From contig NZ_JAMDLI010000006.1 of the NCBI RefSeq assembly GCF_023721815.1, positions 248,001-312,000 on the forward strand: 64,000 nucleotides of DNA. Reading direction: 5' to 3'. Every line of letters begins with the position of its first letter. Positions within the stretch are counted from its first letter, which is position 1. The stretch comes from Pleomorphomonas sp. JP5 (GTDB lineage Bacteria; Pseudomonadota; Alphaproteobacteria; Rhizobiales; Pleomorphomonadaceae). The notes beneath the pieces were generated by a model that saw only the letters and a program-made list of their open reading frames with translations, was not told the origin of the DNA and ran no database searches. Made by a program: the position numbers and the translations under genes. Positions 52,909 through 62,000 of this stretch are shown piece by piece.

Positions 52909-55900
52909 CAGCGCTGTCCCTCCGGCTTATGTCGAGACTGCATAAATGTCTGTTCTTTTGGAGGGGCTAGCTTCGCAGGAGGGGGCGCGGGCAGCTTGGA
53001 CAGCTTCTCCTTGGCGCCTTCGATCCTCTTGTCGACATTTTCGATGGCACCCCGCCAACCATGATGCTTCTCATACTCAGCATTCAATCCTTCCGCGATT
53101 TTGCTCCGCTCCTCCGGGCTACGGACAATCCGTTTGAACCTTGGTGAGCCAAGACCAGGGCCAGGGCCACCTGTGACATAGGCTTCCGGGACATCCTCTT
53201 CGGAGTAGTGCCTTGGATAACCTTCCGAAGGCACTCCAACTGAGAGAAGATAAGCCCCACTCTCCTGGGCACGAATTTCGAGTATCTTTTTTTGCTGCTG
53301 CGCCTTTGCAAGTTCTTCTTCCGTGTTCTTCCTATATTCTTCAGTCCTCTTCGTTTCCATTTCTTTTCTCGCCCGTTCCGAATCGAAGAAATACCCAAAC
53401 GAGAAGATCGCGCCGTCTGGATATTTATATCCGTTGGCGTCTCTTCTAAATATTAGAACATTATAGATCGGAGGCTTCCCTTCATGAACAAGGCGAGCAG
53501 TCTCAGCTGTAGGCATAAGCACGACATCATCGGGATCTATATTTTTATCACCCGTATTTTTTGCAATGTCTTCAAATAGATATTTTGACAATAAATCGAT
53601 CGACTCAGCCGAACCGCCAGCAAACATTTCTGGAGGATAAGGCATAATCGTCTTACTGCCAGTCACATTGGTCACTCCATAGACCCTCTTGAACTTTATT
53701 TTTGCACGATTACTTGCCATTTCCGGGTCACCAGTATCCCTGAGCTCCCTCTCAAACAAATCTCTGTAGTCACTCAACATTTGGTTCTGGAGTCCAATAG
53801 TGAAACCAGCCGACTGATCCCACAGAGAAAAGTCGAAATCAAAAATATCGACGACTGTTTCGATATCGACCGCATCTAGAGCCTCTTTGACTTCCTTATC
53901 ATCTATAAAAACACGCCTTTCGGGGTCTGTCGTACGGAGATAGTAACTCGTCGCCTCTTCGGGCAGATACCCCAAGTCATTGACCATGTGCCTGAAATCA
54001 ATCGCAGCGTTTTCTATTGTCTTGCCCTCTCCATACCTAAACGCTGACTTCGACGCTGCTATGAGCGCTTGGGAGAGTTGAAGCGCGTCCTGAACCATTT
54101 TGGGTTCACGAGAATCGAGCCCACGCTGAATGTCTCTAAGAACCGGAGAGGGCACCATACCGGTCTTGCTAACCAGATTTTTCAGCAATAACGTTAGTTC
54201 TTCCGCTTTTTTTCCAATTGATATTCCGGCCCACAACGCATCGTTCTCGATTCTATCTTCATCATTGGCGGGATTTAGTTTCAGATCTCCAGCATAAAAC
54301 TTCTCTATATTCTTATCAATATTTAGAAGTTCTGGCATCTTAGCCTCGAAAACAGCACCCAGTTCGGCCTTCTGGTCAGACTTCAGCAGCACGTCTTCAT
54401 TGATCTCGCGCAGCGTCAGGGTCTTGTCGCCACTGTCGATCCGCTGTCGATAGGCCTCCGCTCTGTTCAGCCCCAGCACGGCGTCGCCCCTGACCCTCTC
54501 CCGTGCGTCTTCCAGCACGCCGGCCAATCCCGCGTCCCGCAACTCTTCGGCCCGCGCGGGCGACAGTTTGGCGAGGAGCGCCTCCGTCTCCGGCGAGAGT
54601 CTCGCGGTCGGAGCCTTTGGAGAAGGCGCCAAGGGAGGAAGTGGAGTGGCATGGGCAGAGGCCGCCGAATCGGAACCGATGCCGCTCGCCGAGGCGCCTT
54701 GCGAGACGTCAGCCGCCGGCCAGCCGGCCAGCTTCATGAAATCCTCATCGGTGAGCTTGGCCAGCCCCGGCCACGTCGGCGCAAGAGTTTCGCGAATGGC
54801 GGCCCAACGACCAGCCTTGATGTCTTCCTCAAGGCCGCGGCCGGTCTCAGTGCGGTAGTTCGTCTGGGCCAGCGCCCAGGCGCCCCGGTCTTGCGAGGCC
54901 GGGCTGAAATCGCCAAGTCCTGTTAGGCCGACGATCCGTTCCCATGTCGAGCCATCCAGTCCGTATCGCCCGGCCTTCGTCGATGTGCCGCCAAAGCCGA
55001 CCATGCCCGGATGCTTTGAGAAGTCGCCGAAACGCCCCCCACCGTTCTGGGCGTCATATGCGGGTGCCCCCGCTCCTCCGATGGCGGCGAGGATAACATA
55101 GGCTGCCGGTGAAAGATTCGATGCCGCGAACTGGTCCGGGGCCGGATTCGCCTGGCTGTAGTGAGCGCTCTCGCGCTTCATCGCCGCCTTCAGGCCCGGC
55201 TCCATGGCGTCGTGAAGCGCCATCTTGTCGGCATCCGTCAGTTCGGCGGCATAGTCGAGGCTGTATTTCAGCGCCTCGAGCGGGTCGGCCTCGGCGATCT
55301 TCAGTGTCTTGCGCTTGCGAGTGTCGGAGATGTAGCCCTTCTTCGCCTTCTCGAAATCGTCCGAACTCCAGCCCTGAAGACTGCCGAACTGCTTGAGCTG
55401 CTCGACCCCCAATGCGAGGTAGCCCTCGTACACGGCCTCGTCGGTCGACACATCAACTGCAAGCCCCTTGTAGCTATCGATCCCCGCCATGTATCCGCCA
55501 AGAATGGCGTCTTTGACCGCTTTGGCTTGGACCTCCACCCCTTGCTTCTTCAGATCCAAGACGATCGGGGCGATCTTTCCGTCGAACAGCTCATGCGAAG
55601 GCGAAGAAAGGCCATGGCGCGTCGCTTTCACCACCCCGTCGATGTCCGCTTGGTACTTCAGGAATGTGTCGACCGGCCCCGTCGGCGCACCATTGTCGCC
55701 CAGCGTCTCGCTGTTCCCATTTCCTCGTTGACCGAGCTCGGCCACAACGCGCTGCAAACCCATGTTCGCCGCCGCTTCGTTTTCCACGCTGGCAAGATCG
55801 GACGGCGCCTTGGCACCATTGGCCGCTTCCGCCCTGGCCTTTTCCCTGGCGATGGCAGCCTCCGACACCGCCTGCCCGATGTCGGTCAGCCCCTTGCCGA

Positions 55901-56024
55901 CGCTGCCGAGCGCCGTGCCGATGCCGGAGCCGAACATCTCCGGCGTCGCTTTGGTGTTGTCGCGGAAGTTGAGGCCGGGGTCGAGGCGGATGCCCCGGTC
56001 TTCGTAGGTCGGAACAACGGGCAT
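52908..56024 (-). CDS. Large phage virion protein with a lysozyme/transglycosylase-like domain
   Basis: A 1038-residue protein, first gene of the module. The N-terminus is typical of internal virion proteins ('GSGIGTALGSVGKGLTDIGQAVSEAA'). Around residues 305-420 lies a murein-lytic domain like phage lambda R/GH104 ('GRYGLDGSTWERIVGLTGLGDFSP' region, 'SQDRGAWALAQ'), suited to local digestion of peptidoglycan during DNA entry. A Pro/Ala linker (about 445-480) leads to a helical second half with long Glu/Lys/Arg coiled coils. The 3' half is less GC-rich than the 5' half. Confidence 0.75.
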   Translation of the reverse strand: MPVVPTYEDRGIRLDPGLNFRDNTKATPEMFGSGIGTALGSVGKGLTDIGQAVSEAAIAREKARAEAANGAKAPSDLASVENEAAANMGLQRVVAELGQRGNGNSETLGDNGAPTGPVDTFLKYQADIDGVVKATRHGLSSPSHELFDGKIAPIVLDLKKQGVEVQAKAVKDAILGGYMAGIDSYKGLAVDVSTDEAVYEGYLALGVEQLKQFGSLQGWSSDDFEKAKKGYISDTRKRKTLKIAEADPLEALKYSLDYAAELTDADKMALHDAMEPGLKAAMKRESAHYSQANPAPDQFAASNLSPAAYVILAAIGGAGAPAYDAQNGGGRFGDFSKHPGMVGFGGTSTKAGRYGLDGSTWERIVGLTGLGDFSPASQDRGAWALAQTNYRTETGRGLEEDIKAGRWAAIRETLAPTWPGLAKLTDEDFMKLAGWPAADVSQGASASGIGSDSAASAHATPLPPLAPSPKAPTARLSPETEALLAKLSPARAEELRDAGLAGVLEDARERVRGDAVLGLNRAEAYRQRIDSGDKTLTLREINEDVLLKSDQKAELGAVFEAKMPELLNIDKNIEKFYAGDLKLNPANDEDRIENDALWAGISIGKKAEELTLLLKNLVSKTGMVPSPVLRDIQRGLDSREPKMVQDALQLSQALIAASKSAFRYGEGKTIENAAIDFRHMVNDLGYLPEEATSYYLRTTDPERRVFIDDKEVKEALDAVDIETVVDIFDFDFSLWDQSAGFTIGLQNQMLSDYRDLFERELRDTGDPEMASNRAKIKFKRVYGVTNVTGSKTIMPYPPEMFAGGSAESIDLLSKYLFEDIAKNTGDKNIDPDDVVLMPTAETARLVHEGKPPIYNVLIFRRDANGYKYPDGAIFSFGYFFDSERARKEMETKRTEEYRKNTEEELAKAQQQKKILEIRAQESGAYLLSVGVPSEGYPRHYSEEDVPEAYVTGGPGPGLGSPRFKRIVRSPEERSKIAEGLNAEYEKHHGWRGAIENVDKRIEGAKEKLSKLPAPPPAKLAPPKEQTFMQSRHKPEGQR

Positions 56025-56109
56025 CTGGTCCTCGCATCGCTCGCGCGTCTTTCCGACGCTGTCGGTGCGACGCTACGGATGTGAGGTTTCCGTGGTGGAG
56101 CCGGGGTTC

Positions 56110-56763
56110 TCAGGAGGTGCTGTCGGAAGCGAGCCCCGGCCCGGCCAGCTCCGTGGCGTAAAGACGCGCCGTCTCGGCTGCCCGCCCACCGGCGAACAGC
56201 GCCGCGCCCAGCACCGCGAGATCGACGCCGAGGTCTGAAAGACGCCGGAAATGGCTGGCCTCGATGCGGCCGTCGACCGTCGTCGGCAGATGCCGGGGGC
56301 GGCCGGCAAGACGGAGAAACGCGTTGTCGTCAAACGCCCCGCCGCCGAGCGGCGCCGTCATGAACATGATGCCGTCGACGATCTCCGCCACGTCCTGAAG
56401 GCGGGCGACGGGCGTCGTGTGCCGAATGGCGGCCAGAAGCTGAACGCCGTTCGCCCGCACGATGGCCGCCGCCTCGGAAAAGTCGGTCTCGCCTTCGACA
56501 TGAACGGCGATCGACCGGACGCCCGCCTCGGCATAGCGCAAGATGGCGCCGCGCGGCTCGCCCACCATCAGGTGCACGTCGAGCGGCCTGTCCGTCACCC
56601 GCCGGACGTCGCCGACCAGCCGGCCGCTAAGGCCGTATTCCGGCGCGAACACGCCATCCATGATGTCGAGATGGAAGGACTCGACGTAAGGCGCCACCGC
56701 CCCGATCTCCTCTTCGAGGCGCAAGGGATCGGCGGCGTAAAGGGAAGCGGAAAGGCCGGTCAT
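56110..56763 (-). CDS. Ribulose-phosphate 3-epimerase family protein
   Basis: A 217-residue TIM-barrel protein. Active-site patterns of the family are kept: 'FHLDIMDGVFAPEYG' (about 31-45) and 'DVHLMV' with metal-type His/Asp, 'TVDGRI' (about 167-172). The usual 'MTVNPGFGGQ' reads 'MTAPLGGGAF', so substrate preference may differ from ribulose 5-phosphate. The start overlaps the stop of the ATPase gene (ATGA). As part of a sugar operon with a kinase and a SIS protein it probably epimerises a ketose phosphate at C3 (inference). Confidence 0.82.
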   Translation of the reverse strand: MTGLSASLYAADPLRLEEEIGAVAPYVESFHLDIMDGVFAPEYGLSGRLVGDVRRVTDRPLDVHLMVGEPRGAILRYAEAGVRSIAVHVEGETDFSEAAAIVRANGVQLLAAIRHTTPVARLQDVAEIVDGIMFMTAPLGGGAFDDNAFLRLAGRPRHLPTTVDGRIEASHFRRLSDLGVDLAVLGAALFAGGRAAETARLYATELAGPGLASDSTS

Positions 56764-58262
56764 GCAGGCGCCCAGGCCGCTTCGCGCAGCTTGCCGAGCG
56801 ACCACTCGCCGATCGGCCGGGTCGTTCCGTCGCACCGGCCGTGACGGAAGATGGCGACGCGGTCGCACACCTCCATCAGCTCTTCCTCCTCGCTGGAGAC
56901 CACGATGATGCAGCGCCCCTCGTCGGCGAGCCGGCGAATGATGTCGTAGATGTCGCCCTTGGCGCCGATGTCGACGCCCTTGGTCGGCTCATCGAGCAGC
57001 ACCACGTCGGCGTTCTGCTCGATGATGCGGCCGAGCAGCACCTTCTGCTGGTTGCCGCCCGACAGCGACCGCGCCGGCGCGTCGAACCGGCCGAGCGTGC
57101 CGATCCTGTCCAGCGTCGCCACGGCCGAGGCGCGCGAGCCCGCGACGTTGACGAGGCCGCCCGAGCGGTAGCGATCGAGCGTCGACAGCACGACGTTCTT
57201 CCAGGCCGACATCATCGGCACGAAACCGTCGATCTTGCGTTCCTCGGTCAGGAAGGCGATGCCGCGCGCGATGGCGCCTGCGGGATTGGTCGGCTTGTAG
57301 GGCTTGCCGCCCAGCTCGATGCTGCCGGCGAGAACCGGCTCCATGCCGTAGAGCGTGCGTAGGAAGCGGGTGCGGCCGGCGCCGACGAGACCGTAGAGGC
57401 CGAGCACCTCGCCCCGACGCGCTTCGAGGTCGGCCCCCTTCAGCCGCTTGCCGGCGAGGCCGCGCACGGACACCATCACCTCGCCCTCACCCTCGGCAGC
57501 GCGGCGTTCCACCTTGGGGCCGGAGCGGACGTGGGCGTCGCCGACGATGGCGTCGACGATCGCCTGCTTGTTGGCCGCTCCCCCCTCATCGCGATAGACC
57601 ACCTTACCGCCGGAGAGCACGGTGACCTCGTCGGAAACCGGCAGCACCTCGTCGAGCTTGTGCGAGACAAGGACGATGCCGATGTGGCGCTCGACCGCGA
57701 TGCGGCGGACGCTGTCGAGCAGCTCCTTCGACTGGCGGCCGTCGAGCGCCGTGGTCGGCTCGTCGAGGAACAGGAAGCGCGCCTTGCCGTCGAGGTTGGC
57801 GATCACCTCGATCAGCTGCTTCTCGGGGTGGGAGAGTTCCTTGACCGGCCGGGCCACGTCGATCTTCAACCCGTAGGATGCGAGGAGATCGCGCGTGTAG
57901 TCGTTCATGGCGGGGGTGTCCCGAAGCCCGCGCCGCATCATCTCGCGGCCGAGAAACAGGTTTTCCGCCACCGTCAGGTTGGGGATGAGGCGAAGCTCCT
58001 GGTAGACGCAGCCGATCCCCTTGGCGAGCGCCTCGCGGGGAGAGCCGAAGGACAATGCCTCGCCACCGAGCGACAGCGTGCCGCGATCATGCGGCTGGGC
58101 GCCGGCCAGGATCTTCAACAGCGTCGACTTGCCGGCGCCGTTGTGGCCGAGAAGACCGTGGATCGTGCCGGGCCGAACCTCGAAATCGACGCCGTGCAAC
58201 ACCACGACACCGGCGAAGGCCTTCACGATGCCCTTCGCCTGGTAGCTGATCGCTGTGGTCAT
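56760..58262 (-). CDS. Sugar ABC transporter ATP-binding protein (RbsA/XylG-like)
   Basis: A 500-residue tandem ATPase. The first half has 'GHNGAGKSTLLKIL', 'LSHPEKQLIEVIANL' and 'FLFLDEPTTALD'; the second has 'GLVGAGRTRFLRTLYG', 'LSGGNQQKVLLGRI' and 'VVLLDEPTKGVD'. As in other RbsA-type proteins the second Walker A is degenerate. It pairs with the RbsC-like permease. Confidence 0.93.
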   Translation of the reverse strand: MTTAISYQAKGIVKAFAGVVVLHGVDFEVRPGTIHGLLGHNGAGKSTLLKILAGAQPHDRGTLSLGGEALSFGSPREALAKGIGCVYQELRLIPNLTVAENLFLGREMMRRGLRDTPAMNDYTRDLLASYGLKIDVARPVKELSHPEKQLIEVIANLDGKARFLFLDEPTTALDGRQSKELLDSVRRIAVERHIGIVLVSHKLDEVLPVSDEVTVLSGGKVVYRDEGGAANKQAIVDAIVGDAHVRSGPKVERRAAEGEGEVMVSVRGLAGKRLKGADLEARRGEVLGLYGLVGAGRTRFLRTLYGMEPVLAGSIELGGKPYKPTNPAGAIARGIAFLTEERKIDGFVPMMSAWKNVVLSTLDRYRSGGLVNVAGSRASAVATLDRIGTLGRFDAPARSLSGGNQQKVLLGRIIEQNADVVLLDEPTKGVDIGAKGDIYDIIRRLADEGRCIIVVSSEEEELMEVCDRVAIFRHGRCDGTTRPIGEWSLGKLREAAWAPA

Positions 58263-58392
58263 CCCCGCCCTCCTCTATCGCGATGATGGGCGCGCGGGCC
58301 CTCGGGTCCGCGCGACGCTGTTGCTGGCTCAGTTGGTCGTTTGTTGTCGCTACAAGTCTGGCCTGAAATCCGCTGGGGTGCGCCATCCCTGG

Positions 58393-58436
58393 GCATCCGC
58401 TTGGCCCGAAAAGTCTGCAACTTTTCGGGCGGATGC
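58393..58436 (-). repeat. Dispersed palindromic element (family B) inside the sugar operon
   Basis: GCATCCGC...CCGAAAAGT-CTGCA-ACTTTTCGG...GCGGATGC, the same element as at 42412-42454 but inverted. It lies between the binding-protein and ATPase genes of one operon, where a strong hairpin could protect the upstream binding-protein mRNA and leave less ATPase message (inference). Confidence 0.72.
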
Positions 58437-58466
58437 CCGCCCCAGCAGGATTTCTGGACAGGCGGC

Positions 58467-59420
58467 TCAGTAGGCCTTGTCGACAGTTTCGGCCGCATTG
58501 TCCTTGTTGACGAGCAGCGGCGGGCTGTCGATCACCGGCGCCAGGGTCTCGCCGTCGAGATACTTCTTGATGTTCTCGACCTGGATCTGGGCGAGCTTGG
58601 CGGGCTCCTGGATGGCGCCGGCCTTGAGGATCGAGTTGTCCTCGATGTGCTTGACGCCCAGCTTGTCGACGAAGGCGTAGAGCTTCACGTCCTCGCGGCC
58701 GATCTGCTGGATGGCGGCGATGGCGCCGAGGGCGGCCGGCTCGGTGTCCGAATAGACCACGGTGATGTCGGGGTTGCCCTGCAGCATCTCGGTGGTCACC
58801 TTGAGCGAGGTGGTCTCCTCGACCTTGCCGTTGACCAGCGCCACGAACTTGACGTTCGGGTTGGACGCCAGCGCCTCCTTGAAGCCGTCGTCGCGGGTGT
58901 TGGCCGACACCGAGGTCGGCTCGCCGACGATGCCGATGACGGCCGAGCCGGTCGGCCCGATGTCCTTGAGAAGCTGCTGGCCGATGTAGACGCCGCCGGC
59001 CTTCTGGTCGGTCTGCACGGCCTGGACGACGGTGAGATTCTCCGCCTTGAGGCCTTCGGGGTCGGGCAGCAGGTTGATGGTGAACACAGGGATCTTGGCC
59101 TGGTTCAGCTCGGCCACCGAGGCGACGCACGGCCCCGACGAGACGCAGTTGAGGGCCACGGCGCTGACGCCCTGCTGGGCGAAGGTCTGCACCTGCGACA
59201 GCTGCTTGGCTTCGTCGTTGTCGGCGATGAGCACGCGCACCTCGAAGCCCTGGTCGGCGCCGTTCTGCTCGAAGCTCTTCTTCATCGCGACATAGTAGGG
59301 GTTGGTCAGGTTGGGCAGGGCGACGCCCAGCACCGGCTTGTCGGCCGCATGGGCAGAGGCTGCGAACAGCAGCGATGCGCCGATGGCGGTCAGGGCGGTA
59401 TTCCTCCAGAGGTCCTTCAT
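58467..59420 (-). CDS. Sugar ABC transporter substrate-binding protein (RbsB-like)
   Basis: A 317-residue periplasmic protein. Signal peptide 1-25 (cleavage after Ala-His-Ala). The mature part begins 'KPVLGVALPNLTNPYYVAMKKS', typical of pentose/hexose-binding proteins of the peripla-BP4 group. Start ATG at 59420 has GGAGGAG upstream. The sugar is not identifiable by eye. Confidence 0.92.
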   Translation of the reverse strand: MKDLWRNTALTAIGASLLFAASAHAADKPVLGVALPNLTNPYYVAMKKSFEQNGADQGFEVRVLIADNDEAKQLSQVQTFAQQGVSAVALNCVSSGPCVASVAELNQAKIPVFTINLLPDPEGLKAENLTVVQAVQTDQKAGGVYIGQQLLKDIGPTGSAVIGIVGEPTSVSANTRDDGFKEALASNPNVKFVALVNGKVEETTSLKVTTEMLQGNPDITVVYSDTEPAALGAIAAIQQIGREDVKLYAFVDKLGVKHIEDNSILKAGAIQEPAKLAQIQVENIKKYLDGETLAPVIDSPPLLVNKDNAAETVDKAY

Positions 59421-59495
59421 CTTACTCCTCCAAGCTTGATGCTTTGGTTGTCCGGCCCGCATGGACGATGCCGCGGCGCCGCTTTCGGGCGGAAT

Positions 59496-60518
59496 TCACT
59501 TCCCGCCGGAAATCTTCTCCTTGAGCAGCCTCACCCACGGGAGGGACAGGCGGCTCGAAGTCCGCATGGTGTCGAAGGTCACGCCCACCAGGATGATCAC
59601 GCCGATCACCAGGGGCTGCCAGTAGGCGTTGACGTTCAGCACGTTCATGAGGTTGGAAATGGTGGCGATCAGCGTCGCGCCGATCATGGCGCCATAGATG
59701 GTGCCGATGCCGCCGAACAGGCTGACGCCGCCGACCACCGCGCCGGCGATCGAGAAGAACAGCTCGTCACCGCGCCCGGCCGTCGGGTAGCCGGTCATCA
59801 GGCGCGACCCGTAGATCAGGCCGCCGCAAGCGCCGCAGAAGCCGGCAATGGCGTAGACGAGAATGGTAATGCGCGAGGTGTTGACGCCGGCGAGCCGCGC
59901 CGCCTCGGCATTGCCGCCAACGGCCAGGATATGGGTGCCCGTCACGCTCCGCTTGATGAACACGGCGGCGACCGCGATGGCGATGGCGAGCGCGATCACC
60001 GGGAAGGGTATGCCGAAGAACCGCGCCTGACCGATCATGCGATAGCCGAACTGCATCACGCGGATCGACTCGGCGCCGGTGATGATCTGCGGGATCGAGG
60101 CTGCGACGCCCATCATGGCGAAGGTGACAATGAACGGCGGCACGCCGGTCTTGTCGATGATCAGGCCGTTGACCGCGCCGGCCATCGCCCCCACCGCCAG
60201 CACCAGGAGCGAGGCCACCGGCCAGGGCAGCCCCAGCGTTTCCATGAACACGGCGGCCAACACGCAGGTCATCGCCACCACCGAACCGCAGGACAGGTCG
60301 ATGCCGCCGGTGAACAGCACGAAGCTCTGCCCCAGGCAGAGGAAGCCGATCACCGCGCCGTTGAGCAGCAGCACGAAGATGTTGGACAGCGTCAGGAAAT
60401 TCGGCGACGCGAGAGCTCCGCCGGCCAGCACGACCAGCAGCACGAAGGCGATGCCGGCCTCGGCGGGAATCCGGATGGTGTTTGCCGCCTTGGCTGGCAG
60501 CTGAGTGGCGTTGGTCAT
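59496..60518 (-). CDS. Sugar ABC transporter permease (RbsC-like)
   Basis: A 340-residue permease with about ten membrane helices. 'FVLFTGGIDLSCGSVVAM' (about 66-83) and 'GGNAEAARLAGVNTSRI' (about 197-213) are characteristic of the RbsC/XylH group. GGGAGGAATC precedes the ATG. Confidence 0.92.
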   Translation of the reverse strand: MTNATQLPAKAANTIRIPAEAGIAFVLLVVLAGGALASPNFLTLSNIFVLLLNGAVIGFLCLGQSFVLFTGGIDLSCGSVVAMTCVLAAVFMETLGLPWPVASLLVLAVGAMAGAVNGLIIDKTGVPPFIVTFAMMGVAASIPQIITGAESIRVMQFGYRMIGQARFFGIPFPVIALAIAIAVAAVFIKRSVTGTHILAVGGNAEAARLAGVNTSRITILVYAIAGFCGACGGLIYGSRLMTGYPTAGRGDELFFSIAGAVVGGVSLFGGIGTIYGAMIGATLIATISNLMNVLNVNAYWQPLVIGVIILVGVTFDTMRTSSRLSLPWVRLLKEKISGGK

Positions 60519-60535
60519 GATTCCTCCCTAAAGGC

Positions 60536-61990
60536 TCAAGCCGTCTCGGCTAACCGCCGTGCCCGGCGATAGGCCTCCCTCACGCCGTCCGCCTCCGCGG
60601 CGACGTCGGCCCTCGGCTCGGCGACGATCTGGTAATGCGGCATCCACGCCTCGGCGACGTCCGAGGCCGTGCGACCGGTCACCGCCGCCGCGGCCTGCAC
60701 GGCAGCGCCGGCCGCCGCCGCCTCGGGCAGGTCGCACGTCCAGACCGGCCGTCCGGTCAGGTCGGCGAGGATCTGCCGGTAGGCCCGCGATCGCGAGGCG
60801 CCGCCGGTGACGATCAGGCGGCCGTCGGTCCTGAGGCCGTGCGACACCAGCAGGTCCCCTCCTTCCAGTAGACCTGAGATGACGCCCTCGACCGCCGCGC
60901 GGGCCATCTGCCCGGGGGTGACGTCGCTGCGCAATCCGCTCAGGAAACCGGTGGCGTTGGGCAGGTCCGGTGTCCGCTCGCCGTCGAGATAGGGCACCAG
61001 CACCAGCCCGCGCGCGCCGGGCGGCGTTTCCAGCGCCATGTCGTCGAAGGCTTCGACGCCGACGCCGAGAATGCGGCGGAAGGCATCGGTCACCTTGGCC
61101 GAGTTGAGCGTCGTCACCATCGGCAGGAACGCCTCGGTGGCGTCGGCATAGCCGTTGATGGCGCCGCTCTCGTCCTTGATGGCCACCGGCGTGCGGCCGT
61201 AGATGGTGCCGCTGGTGCCAAAGGAGATGACGAGGTCGCCCTCCTTTATGCCCATGCCCAGGGCGGCGGTCTGGTTGTCGCCCGATCCGGCGGCGACGGC
61301 GGCGCCGAGCAGGCCGTCGATGCCCGAAGCGGCCCGCACCTCGCCGGAGATCTCGCTGGAGCCGACGATGTCGGGCAGCACGCGCTCCCAGTCGATGCCC
61401 GGCACGGCCTGTTCGGCCAATTCAAAGTCCCAGGCGTTGCGGAAGGGATCGAAATAGCCGGTGCCCGAGGAAACGCCCCGCTCGGTGGCGGCACGGCCGG
61501 AAAGGCGGAACAGAATATAGTCGGACGGCAGCATGATGTGCCGCGCCCGGGCAACGAGGCCGGGGTGGACGCGCTCGGTCCAGGCCAGCTTGCTGACGGT
61601 CAGCGCCGGCGCCGGGATCGAGCCGGTGCGCTCGGCCCAGGCCTTCGGCGGCAGCCTGTCGCGCAGCCGGGCGGCGTCGGGCGCCGCCTCGGTGTCGTTC
61701 CAGAGCTTGGCGTCGCGCAGGGCGACGCCGTTCTCGTCCAGCATGACGAGGCCATGCCCCTGCCCGCCCACCGACACGGCCGCGATGCGCGGCACGAGGT
61801 CGGCGAGATCGGCGAAGGCGGCGCAAAGCGCCTGCCACCAGGCTTCCGGCGGCTGCTCGCTCACCGGCGGCGTCGTCGGCGGGTGCGGCTTGCGGGCCTC
61901 GCCAACCACGGCGCCGTCCTCGATCCGCCTCAGAACGACGGTGCTGGACTGGGTGGAAGAGTCGATACCGGCCACGAGATCGCGGGGCAT
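60536..61990 (-). CDS. FGGY-family sugar kinase (xylulokinase-like)
   Basis: A 484-residue kinase. It has 'GIDSSTQSSTVVL' (phosphate 1 loop), 'VGGQGHGLVMLD' where xylulokinases have 'GQMHG', 'GSGDNQTAALGMG' with the catalytic-type Asp, 'FGTSGTIYG', and 'VTGGASRSRAYRQILAD' near the C-terminus. Phosphorylation of a ketopentose or related ketose is likely; xylulose is the default reading. It overlaps no neighbour but is separated from them by under 20 bases. Confidence 0.88.
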   Translation of the reverse strand: MPRDLVAGIDSSTQSSTVVLRRIEDGAVVGEARKPHPPTTPPVSEQPPEAWWQALCAAFADLADLVPRIAAVSVGGQGHGLVMLDENGVALRDAKLWNDTEAAPDAARLRDRLPPKAWAERTGSIPAPALTVSKLAWTERVHPGLVARARHIMLPSDYILFRLSGRAATERGVSSGTGYFDPFRNAWDFELAEQAVPGIDWERVLPDIVGSSEISGEVRAASGIDGLLGAAVAAGSGDNQTAALGMGIKEGDLVISFGTSGTIYGRTPVAIKDESGAINGYADATEAFLPMVTTLNSAKVTDAFRRILGVGVEAFDDMALETPPGARGLVLVPYLDGERTPDLPNATGFLSGLRSDVTPGQMARAAVEGVISGLLEGGDLLVSHGLRTDGRLIVTGGASRSRAYRQILADLTGRPVWTCDLPEAAAAGAAVQAAAAVTGRTASDVAEAWMPHYQIVAEPRADVAAEADGVREAYRRARRLAETA

Positions 61991-62000
61991 GGCGTCACCC

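Larger units (their letters stand above)
43274..56024 (-). mobile_element. Prophage-derived late-gene module (T7-like tail end, remnant)
   Basis: Gene order on the minus strand is large virion protein with a lysin domain, large virion protein, exported small proteins, tail fibre, DUF4376 protein, coiled-coil membrane protein, holin-like protein, lysozyme, Rz and Rz1. This resembles the end of the late region of T7-like podoviruses. No integrase, repressor, portal, capsid or terminase gene is present, and the window on both sides is host-like. I see no direct-repeat attachment sites. It is a decayed prophage or a captured segment. Confidence 0.7.

Noticed and set aside
42412-58436. Inverted family B elements as ends of a composite transposon around the phage module
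   Set aside because: The two copies are inverted and surround 16 kb, but no transposase lies between them, no target duplication is seen, and one copy sits inside an operon whose other genes are outside the interval. Dispersed REP-type elements explain them better.
58341-60572. Plus-strand frame of 743 codons opposite the RbsB/RbsC genes
   Set aside because: It is a His/Gly/Asp-rich shadow of two well-supported transporter genes.
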